A DNA stretch of 58,920 nt, from the NCBI GenBank assembly GCA_031431125.1, contig JANPCX010000039.1, positions 1 through 58,920 on the forward strand, given 5' to 3'. This document shows, in pieces, positions 30,556 to 39,126 of the stretch; position 1 is the stretch's first letter; the number at the start of each line of letters is the position of its first letter. Origin of the DNA: JANPCX01 sp031431125. GTDB taxonomy: Bacteria > Pseudomonadota > Gammaproteobacteria > Burkholderiales > Burkholderiaceae_C. The position numbers were made by a program, and so were the translations under genes. The notes beneath the pieces were generated by a model, which was given only the letters and a program-made list of their open reading frames with translations, was not told the origin of the DNA and ran no database searches.

Positions 30556-32961
30556 TCAGCGACTGGTCTTGGGCTTGACCTTTGCCGAGACCGCCTGCCG
30601 CCGACTGGAGGCGCCTGCACCCGTCTCACGTGGCGGAAGTCCGGTGTGTTGAGTCAACAACCGACCGCGCGGCGGTGCCGGCTTGGCAAACGACTTGGCT
30701 GCAGGCTTGACGGGCGATGTCTTGACACCCACTGCGGTTGAATTTTTTCGCCGCGCGCTTTGGTAGCTGCCGTCCGTAGACGGCTGGAAGATCGGGATCA
30801 AATGGTGTTTGCCGTTGCCTATCAAGTCGGCGCGGCCCATGCTCTTCAAGGCCTCGCGCAAGAGCGGCCAGTTGTTGGCATCGTGGTAACGAAGAAAGGC
30901 TTTGTGCAAGCGGCGGCGTTTATCGCCCCGAACAATGTCAACCGATTCGCCCTTCATTGGGTCGCGGCTGATGCCCTTGAGCGGATTTTTTCCCGAGTGG
31001 TACATCGCGGTGGCCGTGGCCATGGGGCTGGGGTAGAAGGTTTGGACCTGGTCGGCACGAAAGCCGTTCTTCTTCAGCCAAATGGCCAGGTTCATCATGT
31101 CTTCGTCACTGGTACCCGGGTGGGCCGCAATGAAGTAGGGAATGAGGTACTGTTTTTTGCCAGCTTCCTCGCTGAACTTATCGAACATTTGTTTGAAGCG
31201 CTCATACGAGCCCATGCCCGGCTTCATCATCTTGGACAGCGGGCCGCCTTCGGTGTGCTCGGGCGCAATCTTCAAATAACCGCCCACATGGTGGGTGACA
31301 AGTTCTTTCACGTACTCTGGCGACTTCACGGCCAGGTCATAGCGCAGGCCCGAGCCGATCAAAATTTTCTTCACGCCGCGCAAGGCACGGGCCCGGCGGT
31401 ACATGTGAATGAGCGGGCCATGGTCGGTGTTCAGATTGGGACAAATGCCAGGGTAGACGCAGCTGGGTTTGCGACAGGCCGCTTCAATCTCCGGGCTTTT
31501 GCAGCCAATCCGGTACATGTTCGCGGTGGGCCCGCCGAGGTCGCTGATGACGCCCGTGAACCCTTTGACTTTGTCGCGGATGTCTTCGATCTCGCGGATC
31601 ACGGAGTCTTCACTGCGGCTTTGAATGATGCGGCCTTCGTGTTCGGTGATGGAGCAGAACGTGCACCCACCAAAACAGCCGCGCATGATGTTGACGCTGA
31701 ACCGGATCATCTCCCAGGCGGGAATCTTGGTCGCACCGTCGTGGCTGCCGTTTTCATCCGCGTAACTCGGGTGGGGACTGCGCGCATAGGGCAGGTCAAA
31801 CACATGGTCCATCTCGGCCGTGGCCAGCGGGATGGGCGGTGGGTTGATCCAGACGTCGCGGGCGATGTGGCCCTCGCCGTGGCGCTGCACCAGAGCGCGT
31901 GCGTTACCGGGGTTGGTCTCCAAATGCAGCACGCGATTGGCGTGGGCGTAGAGCACGGGGTCGCTCTTGACCTGCTCGTAAGCCGGCAAACGAATGACGG
32001 TGCGCTCGCGCGGCGGCATTTTGATGCGGCCAGTTGCGTTTGGAATGAACTTGAGTGTTTGAGTGGCGGCCCCCAACGGCGAGGCCGCTTCGCCATCTTC
32101 CTTGGCACAGGTTGTACCCTGCTCCGCGGCTTGTTCGCTGGTGGTCTGGTAGGGGTTGATGTGGCTGTCGATGCGGCCGGGGCGGTCAACTTCGGTGGAG
32201 TCGATCTCGAACCAATCGCTGGCCGAGGTGTCATCATTTCGCCTTATGAAGGCGGTACCGCGAACATCGGTGAGTTTGTCGATGGGCTCACGGGCGGCCA
32301 AGCGGTGGGTGATCTCGATGATGGCGCGCTCGGCGTTGCCGTACAGCAGCAAATCGCACTTGGCATCGACCAAGATAGACCGGCGCACTTTGTCTTGCCA
32401 GTAGTCGTAGTGGGCAATTCGGCGCAGCGAGCCTTCAATGCCGCCCAGGATGATGGGCACTTCTTTGTAGGCCTCGCGGCAGCGCTGCGAGTAGACGAGG
32501 GAGCAGCGGTCGGGACGTTTGCCGCCCAGGCCACCCGGCGTGTAAGCGTCGTCGCTGCGAATTTTTCGGTCCGCGGTGTAGCGGTTGATCATGGAATCCA
32601 TGTTGCCGGCGGTCACGCCGAAATACAGATTCGGTTGCCCGAGCGCCTTGAAGGGCTCGGCACTTTGCCAATCGGGCTGGGCGATGATGCCAACACGAAA
32701 GCCCTGGGCTTCCAGCGTGCGGCCGATCACGGCCATACCAAAACTGGGGTGGTCCACATAGGCATCGCCGGTCACCAGCACGATGTCGCAGCTGTCCCAG
32801 CCCAGCACATCCATCTCCGCGCGGCTCATCGGCAAGAAGGGTGCCGTGCCAAAACGTTTGGCCCAGTAAGGGCGGTAGGCGGTCAGCGGCTTAGGCGGAC
32901 GTGGCGCAGCCGCCAAAGAATCGGGCAATTTAACAACAACAGACGTAACAGCAGACGGCAT
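30556..32961 (-). CDS. YgiQ-family radical SAM protein
   Basis: This UPF0313 enzyme of about 801 residues has the radical SAM cluster motif RGCFGGCTFCS, where three cysteines bind the 4Fe-4S cluster. An N-terminal B12-binding-like domain (DIVLVTGDAYVDHPSFG, VGIIAQPDW) precedes it. Downstream are DLGGPTANMY and the APEHTEGGPLSKMMKPG stretch. The C-terminus is a basic, Lys/Pro-rich tail. The reaction catalysed by this widespread family is not established. I chose the ATG at 32961; an in-frame TTG at 33003 is possible. It is not obviously part of an operon. Confidence 0.93.
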   Translation of the reverse strand: MPSAVTSVVVKLPDSLAAAPRPPKPLTAYRPYWAKRFGTAPFLPMSRAEMDVLGWDSCDIVLVTGDAYVDHPSFGMAVIGRTLEAQGFRVGIIAQPDWQSAEPFKALGQPNLYFGVTAGNMDSMINRYTADRKIRSDDAYTPGGLGGKRPDRCSLVYSQRCREAYKEVPIILGGIEGSLRRIAHYDYWQDKVRRSILVDAKCDLLLYGNAERAIIEITHRLAAREPIDKLTDVRGTAFIRRNDDTSASDWFEIDSTEVDRPGRIDSHINPYQTTSEQAAEQGTTCAKEDGEAASPLGAATQTLKFIPNATGRIKMPPRERTVIRLPAYEQVKSDPVLYAHANRVLHLETNPGNARALVQRHGEGHIARDVWINPPPIPLATAEMDHVFDLPYARSPHPSYADENGSHDGATKIPAWEMIRFSVNIMRGCFGGCTFCSITEHEGRIIQSRSEDSVIREIEDIRDKVKGFTGVISDLGGPTANMYRIGCKSPEIEAACRKPSCVYPGICPNLNTDHGPLIHMYRRARALRGVKKILIGSGLRYDLAVKSPEYVKELVTHHVGGYLKIAPEHTEGGPLSKMMKPGMGSYERFKQMFDKFSEEAGKKQYLIPYFIAAHPGTSDEDMMNLAIWLKKNGFRADQVQTFYPSPMATATAMYHSGKNPLKGISRDPMKGESVDIVRGDKRRRLHKAFLRYHDANNWPLLREALKSMGRADLIGNGKHHLIPIFQPSTDGSYQSARRKNSTAVGVKTSPVKPAAKSFAKPAPPRGRLLTQHTGLPPRETGAGASSRRQAVSAKVKPKTSR

Positions 32962-33226
32962 GGACACAGCAGGCAAACCAAGGGCGCCCCGGCTCAGGGG
33001 CAACCCGGTATTGTCACCGCTGGGACGCGGATTCGCTAGCGATGAGGCACATCACCGACAAGGTCATGACCTGGCCGACCCCAAAAGTGACCGGCTTTCA
33101 GGCCAAACATCAGCCCCATTGTTGTAACAAAAGGCGAAATCCGCGCCAAGCACTGAATAGTGTCCCGCTGCGGGCCGATATGCTGGCGGTACCTCGGACT
33201 CATCAAGCCATCGGATTTTTCCCGTC

Positions 33227-34471
33227 ATGGACACCTTTTCCCTCGTCACCGTCGCAGTTTTACTGTTGTTGGTCGTCCTCGTGGCTTGGTTGTGGCGCAA
33301 AACCACCAAAACCGACGACGGCCAGCGAGCCGCCTCCGCGGGTGATGAGGCCAGCGCGCCGGAAGGCGCTTTCGGCGCTGTGGCGCCCGAGTCCAGCCAT
33401 TCCACCCAAGCGACTGACACCCAAACCCTCAGTACCCAACCGCCCGACTTTGCCGACACCGAAACCGGTGGCCCCGACACCGAACAGAACACACTACCGC
33501 CAGAACTGACAGAAGAAGAGACCCAAGACCTTCTTCAGCGCCTGCAAGAAGCGGCCGCCTTGGATGCCCAAGAAGCTGCAAAAAAACAAGCCGAGCTGCG
33601 GGCGCAAGAGGAGGCCGCGCGACAAGCAGCGTTGGCGCTGGCACTACAAGAAAAAAAAGAGGCCGAGGAAAAAGCCGCAAAACTCAAGGCGCTGCAAGAC
33701 CAAGCCTTGCTGTCCCAAGCACAAGCGGCTGCAGCAGCACAAGCGGAACAGCTGGCCGCCAAAGAAAGGCTGGCTGCCGAAACGGCACGGGAAAAAACGC
33801 TGTTGGAAAAACTGCGCGCGGAACGCCTGGAGCGCGAACGCCTGCAGCGCGAACAGCTTGAACGCGAGCAAGAACAAGCGCGCCAGGAACAGGCTGCGGC
33901 GCGTGAGCGTCAAGCAGAAATCGAGCGCAAAACACGGGAAGCCCAGGCCCTTGTCGAAGCGGCGCAGAGGCAGCTGCTGCTAGAGGCCGAGAAGCGACGG
34001 GAGAAAGAGGAAGAAGAGGCGCAGGCACGAGCGGTTGCTGAACCAGGAAACATCGCCCCGCAACCACCTGCCGCGCCGGCAGTTCAACGCAGCCGACGCG
34101 CCGCCGATATTGTGGTCATGGTGGCCGACGACTCCAAGGTGGTTCGTGTCAAAGCCAGTCGCTTGCTCGCGAAATACCAATACCAGGTGCTCTTGGCCGA
34201 AGACGGCGCCGACGCCGCCGCGCAAATGCAGGCCACCCTGCCCGACCTCCTGATCACCGACGTTGAAATGCCGGGCATGGACGGCTTTGAGCTTACCCGC
34301 CACGTTCGCAGCAATGCACGCACCGCCCACATTCCCGTCATCATGATCACCGCGGCCGACGACAGGCACCAGGCGGCCGCGCAAGAGGCAGGCGTGAATG
34401 TATTGCTGGGCAAGCCCTACGAGGACGACGATTTGATCGCCCGCATTCGGTCCACTTTGTGGGCGGCGTGA
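33227..34471 (+). CDS. Membrane-anchored coiled-coil protein with C-terminal response-regulator receiver
   Basis: This 414-residue protein has an unusual layout. One membrane helix (VTVAVLLLLVVLVAWLW, residues 7-23) is followed by an acidic spacer. A long Ala/Glu/Arg/Lys/Gln coiled coil spans about 90-270, and a complete receiver domain about 285-414 with no output domain after it. The receiver keeps its key residues: the acidic pair in VADDSK, the phosphoacceptor Asp in LLITDVEMPGMDG, Thr in MITAAD and Lys in LLGKPY. Phosphorylation may therefore control assembly of a membrane-bound scaffold. No histidine kinase is adjacent. It ends 32 bases from the convergent ABC gene. Confidence 0.9.
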   Translation: MDTFSLVTVAVLLLLVVLVAWLWRKTTKTDDGQRAASAGDEASAPEGAFGAVAPESSHSTQATDTQTLSTQPPDFADTETGGPDTEQNTLPPELTEEETQDLLQRLQEAAALDAQEAAKKQAELRAQEEAARQAALALALQEKKEAEEKAAKLKALQDQALLSQAQAAAAAQAEQLAAKERLAAETAREKTLLEKLRAERLERERLQREQLEREQEQARQEQAAARERQAEIERKTREAQALVEAAQRQLLLEAEKRREKEEEEAQARAVAEPGNIAPQPPAAPAVQRSRRAADIVVMVADDSKVVRVKASRLLAKYQYQVLLAEDGADAAAQMQATLPDLLITDVEMPGMDGFELTRHVRSNARTAHIPVIMITAADDRHQAAAQEAGVNVLLGKPYEDDDLIARIRSTLWAA

Positions 34472-34503
34472 TCTGCTCGTTTTGACAGCGTTGGCGGGAT
34501 CGT

Positions 34504-36381
34504 TCAGGACGGCTGGAGTTCTTGCGAAACCAATGGCTGTTCGTCGTCGTCAATCAAAAAACCACCGCTTTGATGTGCCCACAAGCGGGCATACAAACCG
34601 CCGCGTGCCAGCAAACTCGCGTGGTCGCCCTCTTCCACGATGCGGCCCTGATCCAGCACGATGAGCCTGTCCATGGCTGCAATCGTGCTCAAACGGTGGG
34701 CAATGGCGACCACAGTTTTGCCCTCCATCAGGCTGTATAGGCTGGTTTGAATCGCAGCTTCCACTTCGCTGTCCAAGGCACTCGTGGCTTCGTCCAGCAG
34801 CAGGATAGGCGCGTCTTTCAGCATCACCCGTGCAATCGCAATACGTTGGCGCTGGCCCCCAGAGAGTTTCACGCCGCGCTCGCCCACGTGGGCGTCATAA
34901 CCTTGGCGTCCTGACGGATCGCTCAAGTGAGCGATGTAGTCGTGGGCTTGGGCGCGTTTTGCCGCAGCCACCATTTGCTCGTCGGTGGCATCGGGGCGGC
35001 CGTAGAGGATGTTTTCGCGCACCGAGCGGTGCAAAAGCGAGGTGTCCTGCGTGACCATGCCCACTTGGGCGCGCAGGCTGTCTTGGGTGACGTGGGCAAT
35101 GTCTTGCTCGTCAATCAACACACGGCCTGCTTGCACATCGTAAAAACGCAGCAGCAAATTCACGATGGTAGATTTTCCTGCCCCAGAGCGCCCCACCAAA
35201 CCAATTTTTTCTCCGGCACGAATGTGCAAGTTCAAGTCTTGAATGATTTGATTTTTTCCACCATAGGAAAAACTGACGTTTTCAAAACGCACTTCACCGC
35301 GCTGAACCTGCAAGGGCTTGGCGTCCGGCGCATCACGCACGGTTTGCACCCGGCTCAAGGTGTTGATGCCATCTTGAACCGTTCCAATGTGCTCGAACAG
35401 GGACGAAAACTCCCACATCACCCAATGAGAGATGCCATTGAGGCGCAGCGCCATCGCCGTGCTGGCGGCGACGGCGCCCACGCCCACCTCACCCCTCGAC
35501 CACAACCACAAACTGCTGCCCGCAGTCGCAGCAATCAAGCCCATGCTCAAGCTGTGGTTGACCACCTCAAAACCGCTGACCAAACGCATTTGGGCGTGGG
35601 CCGTTTTCATGAAGTCCTGCATCGCACCACGCACAAAAACCGACTCGCGCTGGGCATGGGAAAAAAGCTTGACGGTGGCAATGTTGGTGTAGGCGTCGGT
35701 GATGCGCCCCGTCATCAAGGACCGGGCATCGGCCTGCGACTTGGCCACCCGCGCCAGGCGCGGCACAAAATAAACCAAGGCCAGCACATAAAACACCAAC
35801 CACAGCAAAAACGGCAACAACAGCCAGGCGTCAAAACCGCCAGCCAGCGCGGTCATGGTGACAAAGTAAATCAATACGAACACCAAAATGTCGGCCAAGA
35901 TCATCCAGGTGTCACGCACCGCCAGCGCGGTTTGCATCACCTTGGTGGCCACACGGCCCGCAAACTCATCCTGGTAAAAGCCCATGCTCTGGCTGAGCAT
36001 GAGGCGGTGAAAGTTCCAGCGCATCAACATGGGAAAGTTGGCCGCCATGCTTTGGTGCTTGAGCAAGGTTTGCAGCAGCACCAGCAGCGGGCTGGCCAGC
36101 AAAATGCCCGCCAGCAGCAGCAAACTCACGCGGTGTTCAGACCACAGCTGCGACGGTGGAACCGCCGCCAGCCAATCCACCACCTTGCCCAACATGCCAA
36201 ACAGCAAGGCCTCGAAGGCACCGATCACGGCGGTGAGCAAGGTCATGCCCAGCAAGTAGGGCCGCAGGCCCTTGGTGCAGGCCCACAAAAAAGCAAAAAA
36301 CTGCTTGGGGGGTTCAGTGGGCAGCGCGTCCGGGTAAGGATCAACCCGGCGTTCGAAATAGGTCAAAAGGGAATTGAGCAC
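34504..36381 (-). CDS. ABC exporter, fused permease and ATPase (MsbA-like)
   Basis: This type IV half-transporter has about 625 residues: an N-terminal six-helix membrane domain (helices near YLLGMTLLTAVIGAFEALLF, VSLLLLAGILLASPLLVLL and ILVFVLIYFVTMTAL among others), then an ATPase with Walker A GRSGAGKST, signature LSGGQRQRIAIARVM, Walker B ILLLDEATSALD and the H-loop AIAHRLST. The homodimer would export lipids or drugs; substrate unknown. I prefer the GTG at 36381, which has GGAG nine bases upstream; the frame also opens from 36426. Confidence 0.94.
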   Translation of the reverse strand: MLNSLLTYFERRVDPYPDALPTEPPKQFFAFLWACTKGLRPYLLGMTLLTAVIGAFEALLFGMLGKVVDWLAAVPPSQLWSEHRVSLLLLAGILLASPLLVLLQTLLKHQSMAANFPMLMRWNFHRLMLSQSMGFYQDEFAGRVATKVMQTALAVRDTWMILADILVFVLIYFVTMTALAGGFDAWLLLPFLLWLVFYVLALVYFVPRLARVAKSQADARSLMTGRITDAYTNIATVKLFSHAQRESVFVRGAMQDFMKTAHAQMRLVSGFEVVNHSLSMGLIAATAGSSLWLWSRGEVGVGAVAASTAMALRLNGISHWVMWEFSSLFEHIGTVQDGINTLSRVQTVRDAPDAKPLQVQRGEVRFENVSFSYGGKNQIIQDLNLHIRAGEKIGLVGRSGAGKSTIVNLLLRFYDVQAGRVLIDEQDIAHVTQDSLRAQVGMVTQDTSLLHRSVRENILYGRPDATDEQMVAAAKRAQAHDYIAHLSDPSGRQGYDAHVGERGVKLSGGQRQRIAIARVMLKDAPILLLDEATSALDSEVEAAIQTSLYSLMEGKTVVAIAHRLSTIAAMDRLIVLDQGRIVEEGDHASLLARGGLYARLWAHQSGGFLIDDDEQPLVSQELQPS

Positions 36382-36457
36382 GAACCATGGTCTCCGTCTT
36401 CTCCCGAACCATAGCGCATACAGCATTGGCCACGACGTGGCCAGGGACCCTCAGTGG

Positions 36458-37408
36458 TCAGTAAAACCCATCCACACTGAACGTTCCCGCCAAGTGGGTG
36501 TCAGCCAAGGCGCCCAACACCTCACGACCGTGAGCCGCGCCTGTCATGCTGGTTTGTGGTGCTGCCAGTGGAACGTCATTGCTGTCTGTGAGCACAGCCA
36601 CATAGGGACACTTGGGATCGGTGCTGCGGCGCAGAACCACGGCCGCCTCACCCGTGCCCAGGCGCAACAAGCAACCGGGTGGGTAGAGTCCCAACACGCC
36701 AATGATGGTGGCACCGTAATAGCCGGCGCTTCGCTGCCTGAAAATCTCAGCCGCGGCACGCGGAGACAACATGCCCTTGCGCCCCACCCTGGAACTCATC
36801 TTGGCACCAAAAACATCACAGGTACGCAGCGCGTCGGCCAAGATGCTCACCTCGGTGAGCCCCTGGGGATAGCCCTGGCCGTTGGGTTGCTCATGGTGCT
36901 GCTCCACGGCCGTCAGCCATTCCGCTTCGGTCACACCGAGTTCGCGCAGGCAGCGCGCAGCCTCCAAAGGGTGATCGTTGATGACAGCGCGCTGGTTTTC
37001 ATTCAAGGCATCGCTTTGGTGGGCCAAGTCAGTTTGCAACGCAGTGATGGTGATGTTCATAGTCAATGCAGCCCGCACGCCCGTGGCAATGCGCTGCTCA
37101 TGCCAATCCTTGCGCCGGCCAATGAGGCACATCAAGACGCCGGTGTGCATGGCGTGCAAAACGCCGTAACGGGCCAGTTTTTCGGGGCTGGGATGTACCA
37201 GTTGAAATATCGCCCAGTCACCGTCCACGCTGACCGCACGCACCAGCTCGGCAGCGCAGGCCGTCAAAGCGCCGACAAAGTCAGCTTGCTGAGCCGGCGC
37301 GAGCAGCAAGGGCTCCAGTTGTTGGCTCAGCGAATGCCAAACTGAAGCGTTGCTGCTGCCAACAGGCAGCGCCTCTGGCGTGTACTGTGCGACCGGTGTA
37401 TTCATCAT
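36458..37408 (-). CDS. Degenerate HD-GYP-domain protein
   Basis: This 316-residue protein is built on the HD-GYP scaffold of cyclic-di-GMP phosphodiesterases. The distal signature is clear: INDHPLEAARCL, HHEQPNGQGYPQGL (the HHExxxGxGYP motif) and ALRTCDVFGAKMSSR. The defining HD pair (usually in LHDIGK) is replaced by a stretch reading ALTMNITI, so metal binding and hydrolysis may be lost. It might then act as a c-di-GMP-sensing or scaffold protein. Two adjacent ATG codons lie at 37408 and 37405 behind AGGTG. Nothing nearby encodes a GGDEF protein. Confidence 0.8.
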   Translation of the reverse strand: MMNTPVAQYTPEALPVGSSNASVWHSLSQQLEPLLLAPAQQADFVGALTACAAELVRAVSVDGDWAIFQLVHPSPEKLARYGVLHAMHTGVLMCLIGRRKDWHEQRIATGVRAALTMNITITALQTDLAHQSDALNENQRAVINDHPLEAARCLRELGVTEAEWLTAVEQHHEQPNGQGYPQGLTEVSILADALRTCDVFGAKMSSRVGRKGMLSPRAAAEIFRQRSAGYYGATIIGVLGLYPPGCLLRLGTGEAAVVLRRSTDPKCPYVAVLTDSNDVPLAAPQTSMTGAAHGREVLGALADTHLAGTFSVDGFY

Positions 37409-37487
37409 GTCACCTGTAGTTCTTACGCCGAACGAGGGCGTGGATGACTCGATATCGGCAGCTCGGCGCAGATGCTGAGCCCAGGGT

Positions 37488-38114
37488 TCAGTAGCCCCGC
37501 AAAACAAGGCTGCGCCTGAAGGTGCGTCTCGGTCCAGGAATTTGGTGGACGGGCACCGCAAACAACTCGGCCACCAAGAGTGCCGCACCACGACGCACAA
37601 AAATCGAACGGCGTTGCCAAAAACCTGCGGTCGGCCAAGCCATTCCCGTGGCCTGGGTCCACTGCTCCGCCTGCGCACGGCCGAGGCGGCTGTGCGGGGC
37701 GAAATAAGTGGTTGTCAGTGGCAAACGCCTAACCTCACGGTCATGAAACAAAAGTTCGGCCAGTGGACGGCTGCCCAGGCCCTTGAGTGCGCGCCACGGT
37801 CCCCTGAGGTGTCGACTTTCACAAACGCTGCGCGCCATGACCACGGCTTGCTCGTCGCAGCGCAACAAAACCTCCCTCACGTGAACACGCCGCCCGCAAG
37901 CAGCCGCCAAACCCAGCGCATGTGCTTCATCCACTCGGGCCATGCCTGGGCCCTGGCTCAGGCGCCGCACGGTGACCGGACCAATATGGTGGCTCAAATG
38001 CTGGGTCAAAGACCCTGTGGCCTGCAGCCATGCAGCCAATCGAACCAGGCCTTGGCATCGCAGCCGAGGAATGTTCAGGTAGCGGCGCCAAACAATGCGT
38101 GTGCCAGTGGACAT
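37488..38114 (-). CDS. ubiC: Chorismate pyruvate-lyase
   Basis: UbiC converts chorismate to 4-hydroxybenzoate plus pyruvate, the first committed step of ubiquinone synthesis. The 208-residue protein fits the family: a GPVTVRRLSQG stretch, VHVREVLLRCDEQAVVMARSV with the conserved Arg, then RPLAELLFHD, RRSIFVRRGAALLVAELF with the C-terminal catalytic Glu, and a short end. The ATG at 38114 lies two bases after the glutaminase stop, so the gene is probably translated from the same transcript. ubiA, often its partner, is not in the window. Confidence 0.9.
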   Translation of the reverse strand: MSTGTRIVWRRYLNIPRLRCQGLVRLAAWLQATGSLTQHLSHHIGPVTVRRLSQGPGMARVDEAHALGLAAACGRRVHVREVLLRCDEQAVVMARSVCESRHLRGPWRALKGLGSRPLAELLFHDREVRRLPLTTTYFAPHSRLGRAQAEQWTQATGMAWPTAGFWQRRSIFVRRGAALLVAELFAVPVHQIPGPRRTFRRSLVLRGY

Positions 38115-38116
38115 GT

Positions 38117-39031
38117 TCAAAAAATCGACCGCCCGGTGAGCGTGGTGAACAGTTCCAAGGCCAGAGAACCGGCCATCGAGTTTCCCGAGGGCTCCAATCC
38201 CGGCGACCAGACACAAACACCGCATTCGTTGGGAATCACAGCGACGATGCCACCGCCCACCCCACTTTTAGCGGGCAAACCAACACGGAAAGCGAAATCA
38301 CCGGCGGAGTCATAGGTGCCACAGGTCAGCATCAGCGCATTCAAACGTTTGGTCATGCTGCTGCTCAGCACACGATCGGAGTTCCAAGGAATGCTGCCGC
38401 CATGGGCCAAGAAGGTCACCGCCCTGGCCAAATCCACACAGCTCATCTCAAGCGCACATTGGCGGCAATAGGCGTCCAACACCTCGTCCACTGAATTGCG
38501 CAGATTGCCAAAACTTTTGATGAAATGCGCCATGGCCTCGTTGCGGTCCGAGGTGAGGCGTTCTGACCTGGCGACCCGCCGGTCGTAGTGCAGCTGAGGG
38601 TTGTTGGCCAGTTTCTGAACGAACTCAGCCAAGGCGTTTTCGGGTGAAACGTATCGTGAACAGAGGATGTCCGTCACCACCAATGCGCCGGCATTGATAA
38701 ACGGGTTACGTGGCTTGCCTGCTTCGTGCTCCAGTTGCACCAAGGAATTGAAGGGGGTGCCCGAGGGCTCACGCCCGACACGCTCCCAAAGCCCCTCGCC
38801 TTCCACTTGCAAAGCCATCACCAAGGCAAACAATTTGGAGATGCTTTGAACAGAAAACGGCACCCCTGCATCGCCAACACTGAAGACTTCGCCTGACACA
38901 GTGACCACAGCCATGCCAAAACGGTCCGCGGACACCTTGGCCAACTCGGGTATGTAGCTGGCAACCTTGCCCTGCCCGATCACGGGTTTAACCACCTCCA
39001 GGATCTGGGCCAACACCCTTTCATAGTCCAT
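38117..39031 (-). CDS. glsA: Glutaminase (serine-dependent, GlsA type)
   Basis: This enzyme hydrolyses glutamine to glutamate and ammonia. The 304 residues carry the beta-lactamase-like catalytic pattern SISKLF (Ser and Lys, about residues 64-67), VGREPSGTPFNSLVQLE, NPFINAGALVVTD, the YCRQCALEMSCVDLA block and a C-terminal GVGGGIVAVIPNECGVCVWSP. Length and motifs are those of the bacterial glutaminase family. It sits directly upstream of ubiC, an uncommon neighbour, and diverges from the membrane transglutaminase gene with almost no spacer. Confidence 0.95.
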   Translation of the reverse strand: MDYERVLAQILEVVKPVIGQGKVASYIPELAKVSADRFGMAVVTVSGEVFSVGDAGVPFSVQSISKLFALVMALQVEGEGLWERVGREPSGTPFNSLVQLEHEAGKPRNPFINAGALVVTDILCSRYVSPENALAEFVQKLANNPQLHYDRRVARSERLTSDRNEAMAHFIKSFGNLRNSVDEVLDAYCRQCALEMSCVDLARAVTFLAHGGSIPWNSDRVLSSSMTKRLNALMLTCGTYDSAGDFAFRVGLPAKSGVGGGIVAVIPNECGVCVWSPGLEPSGNSMAGSLALELFTTLTGRSIF

Positions 39032-39126
39032 TGTTTTTCGGAGAAGTATTGAAGGCTCGCATTGTCGGTGATCGCGGCCCCCAAGCGTTCGGCCGAAAGA
39101 CGAGGTTTGCCGTTACGCTTCGAACC

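Noticed and set aside
30760..33039. Long open frame (759 codons) antisense to the radical SAM gene
   Set aside because: It is a by-product of G+C-rich codon use. The opposite strand encodes a protein with clear motifs, and the frame shows no recognisable domain.
34927..36414. 495-codon open frame antisense to the ABC exporter
   Set aside because: Gln/His-rich composition with no motifs; it mirrors a well-supported gene.
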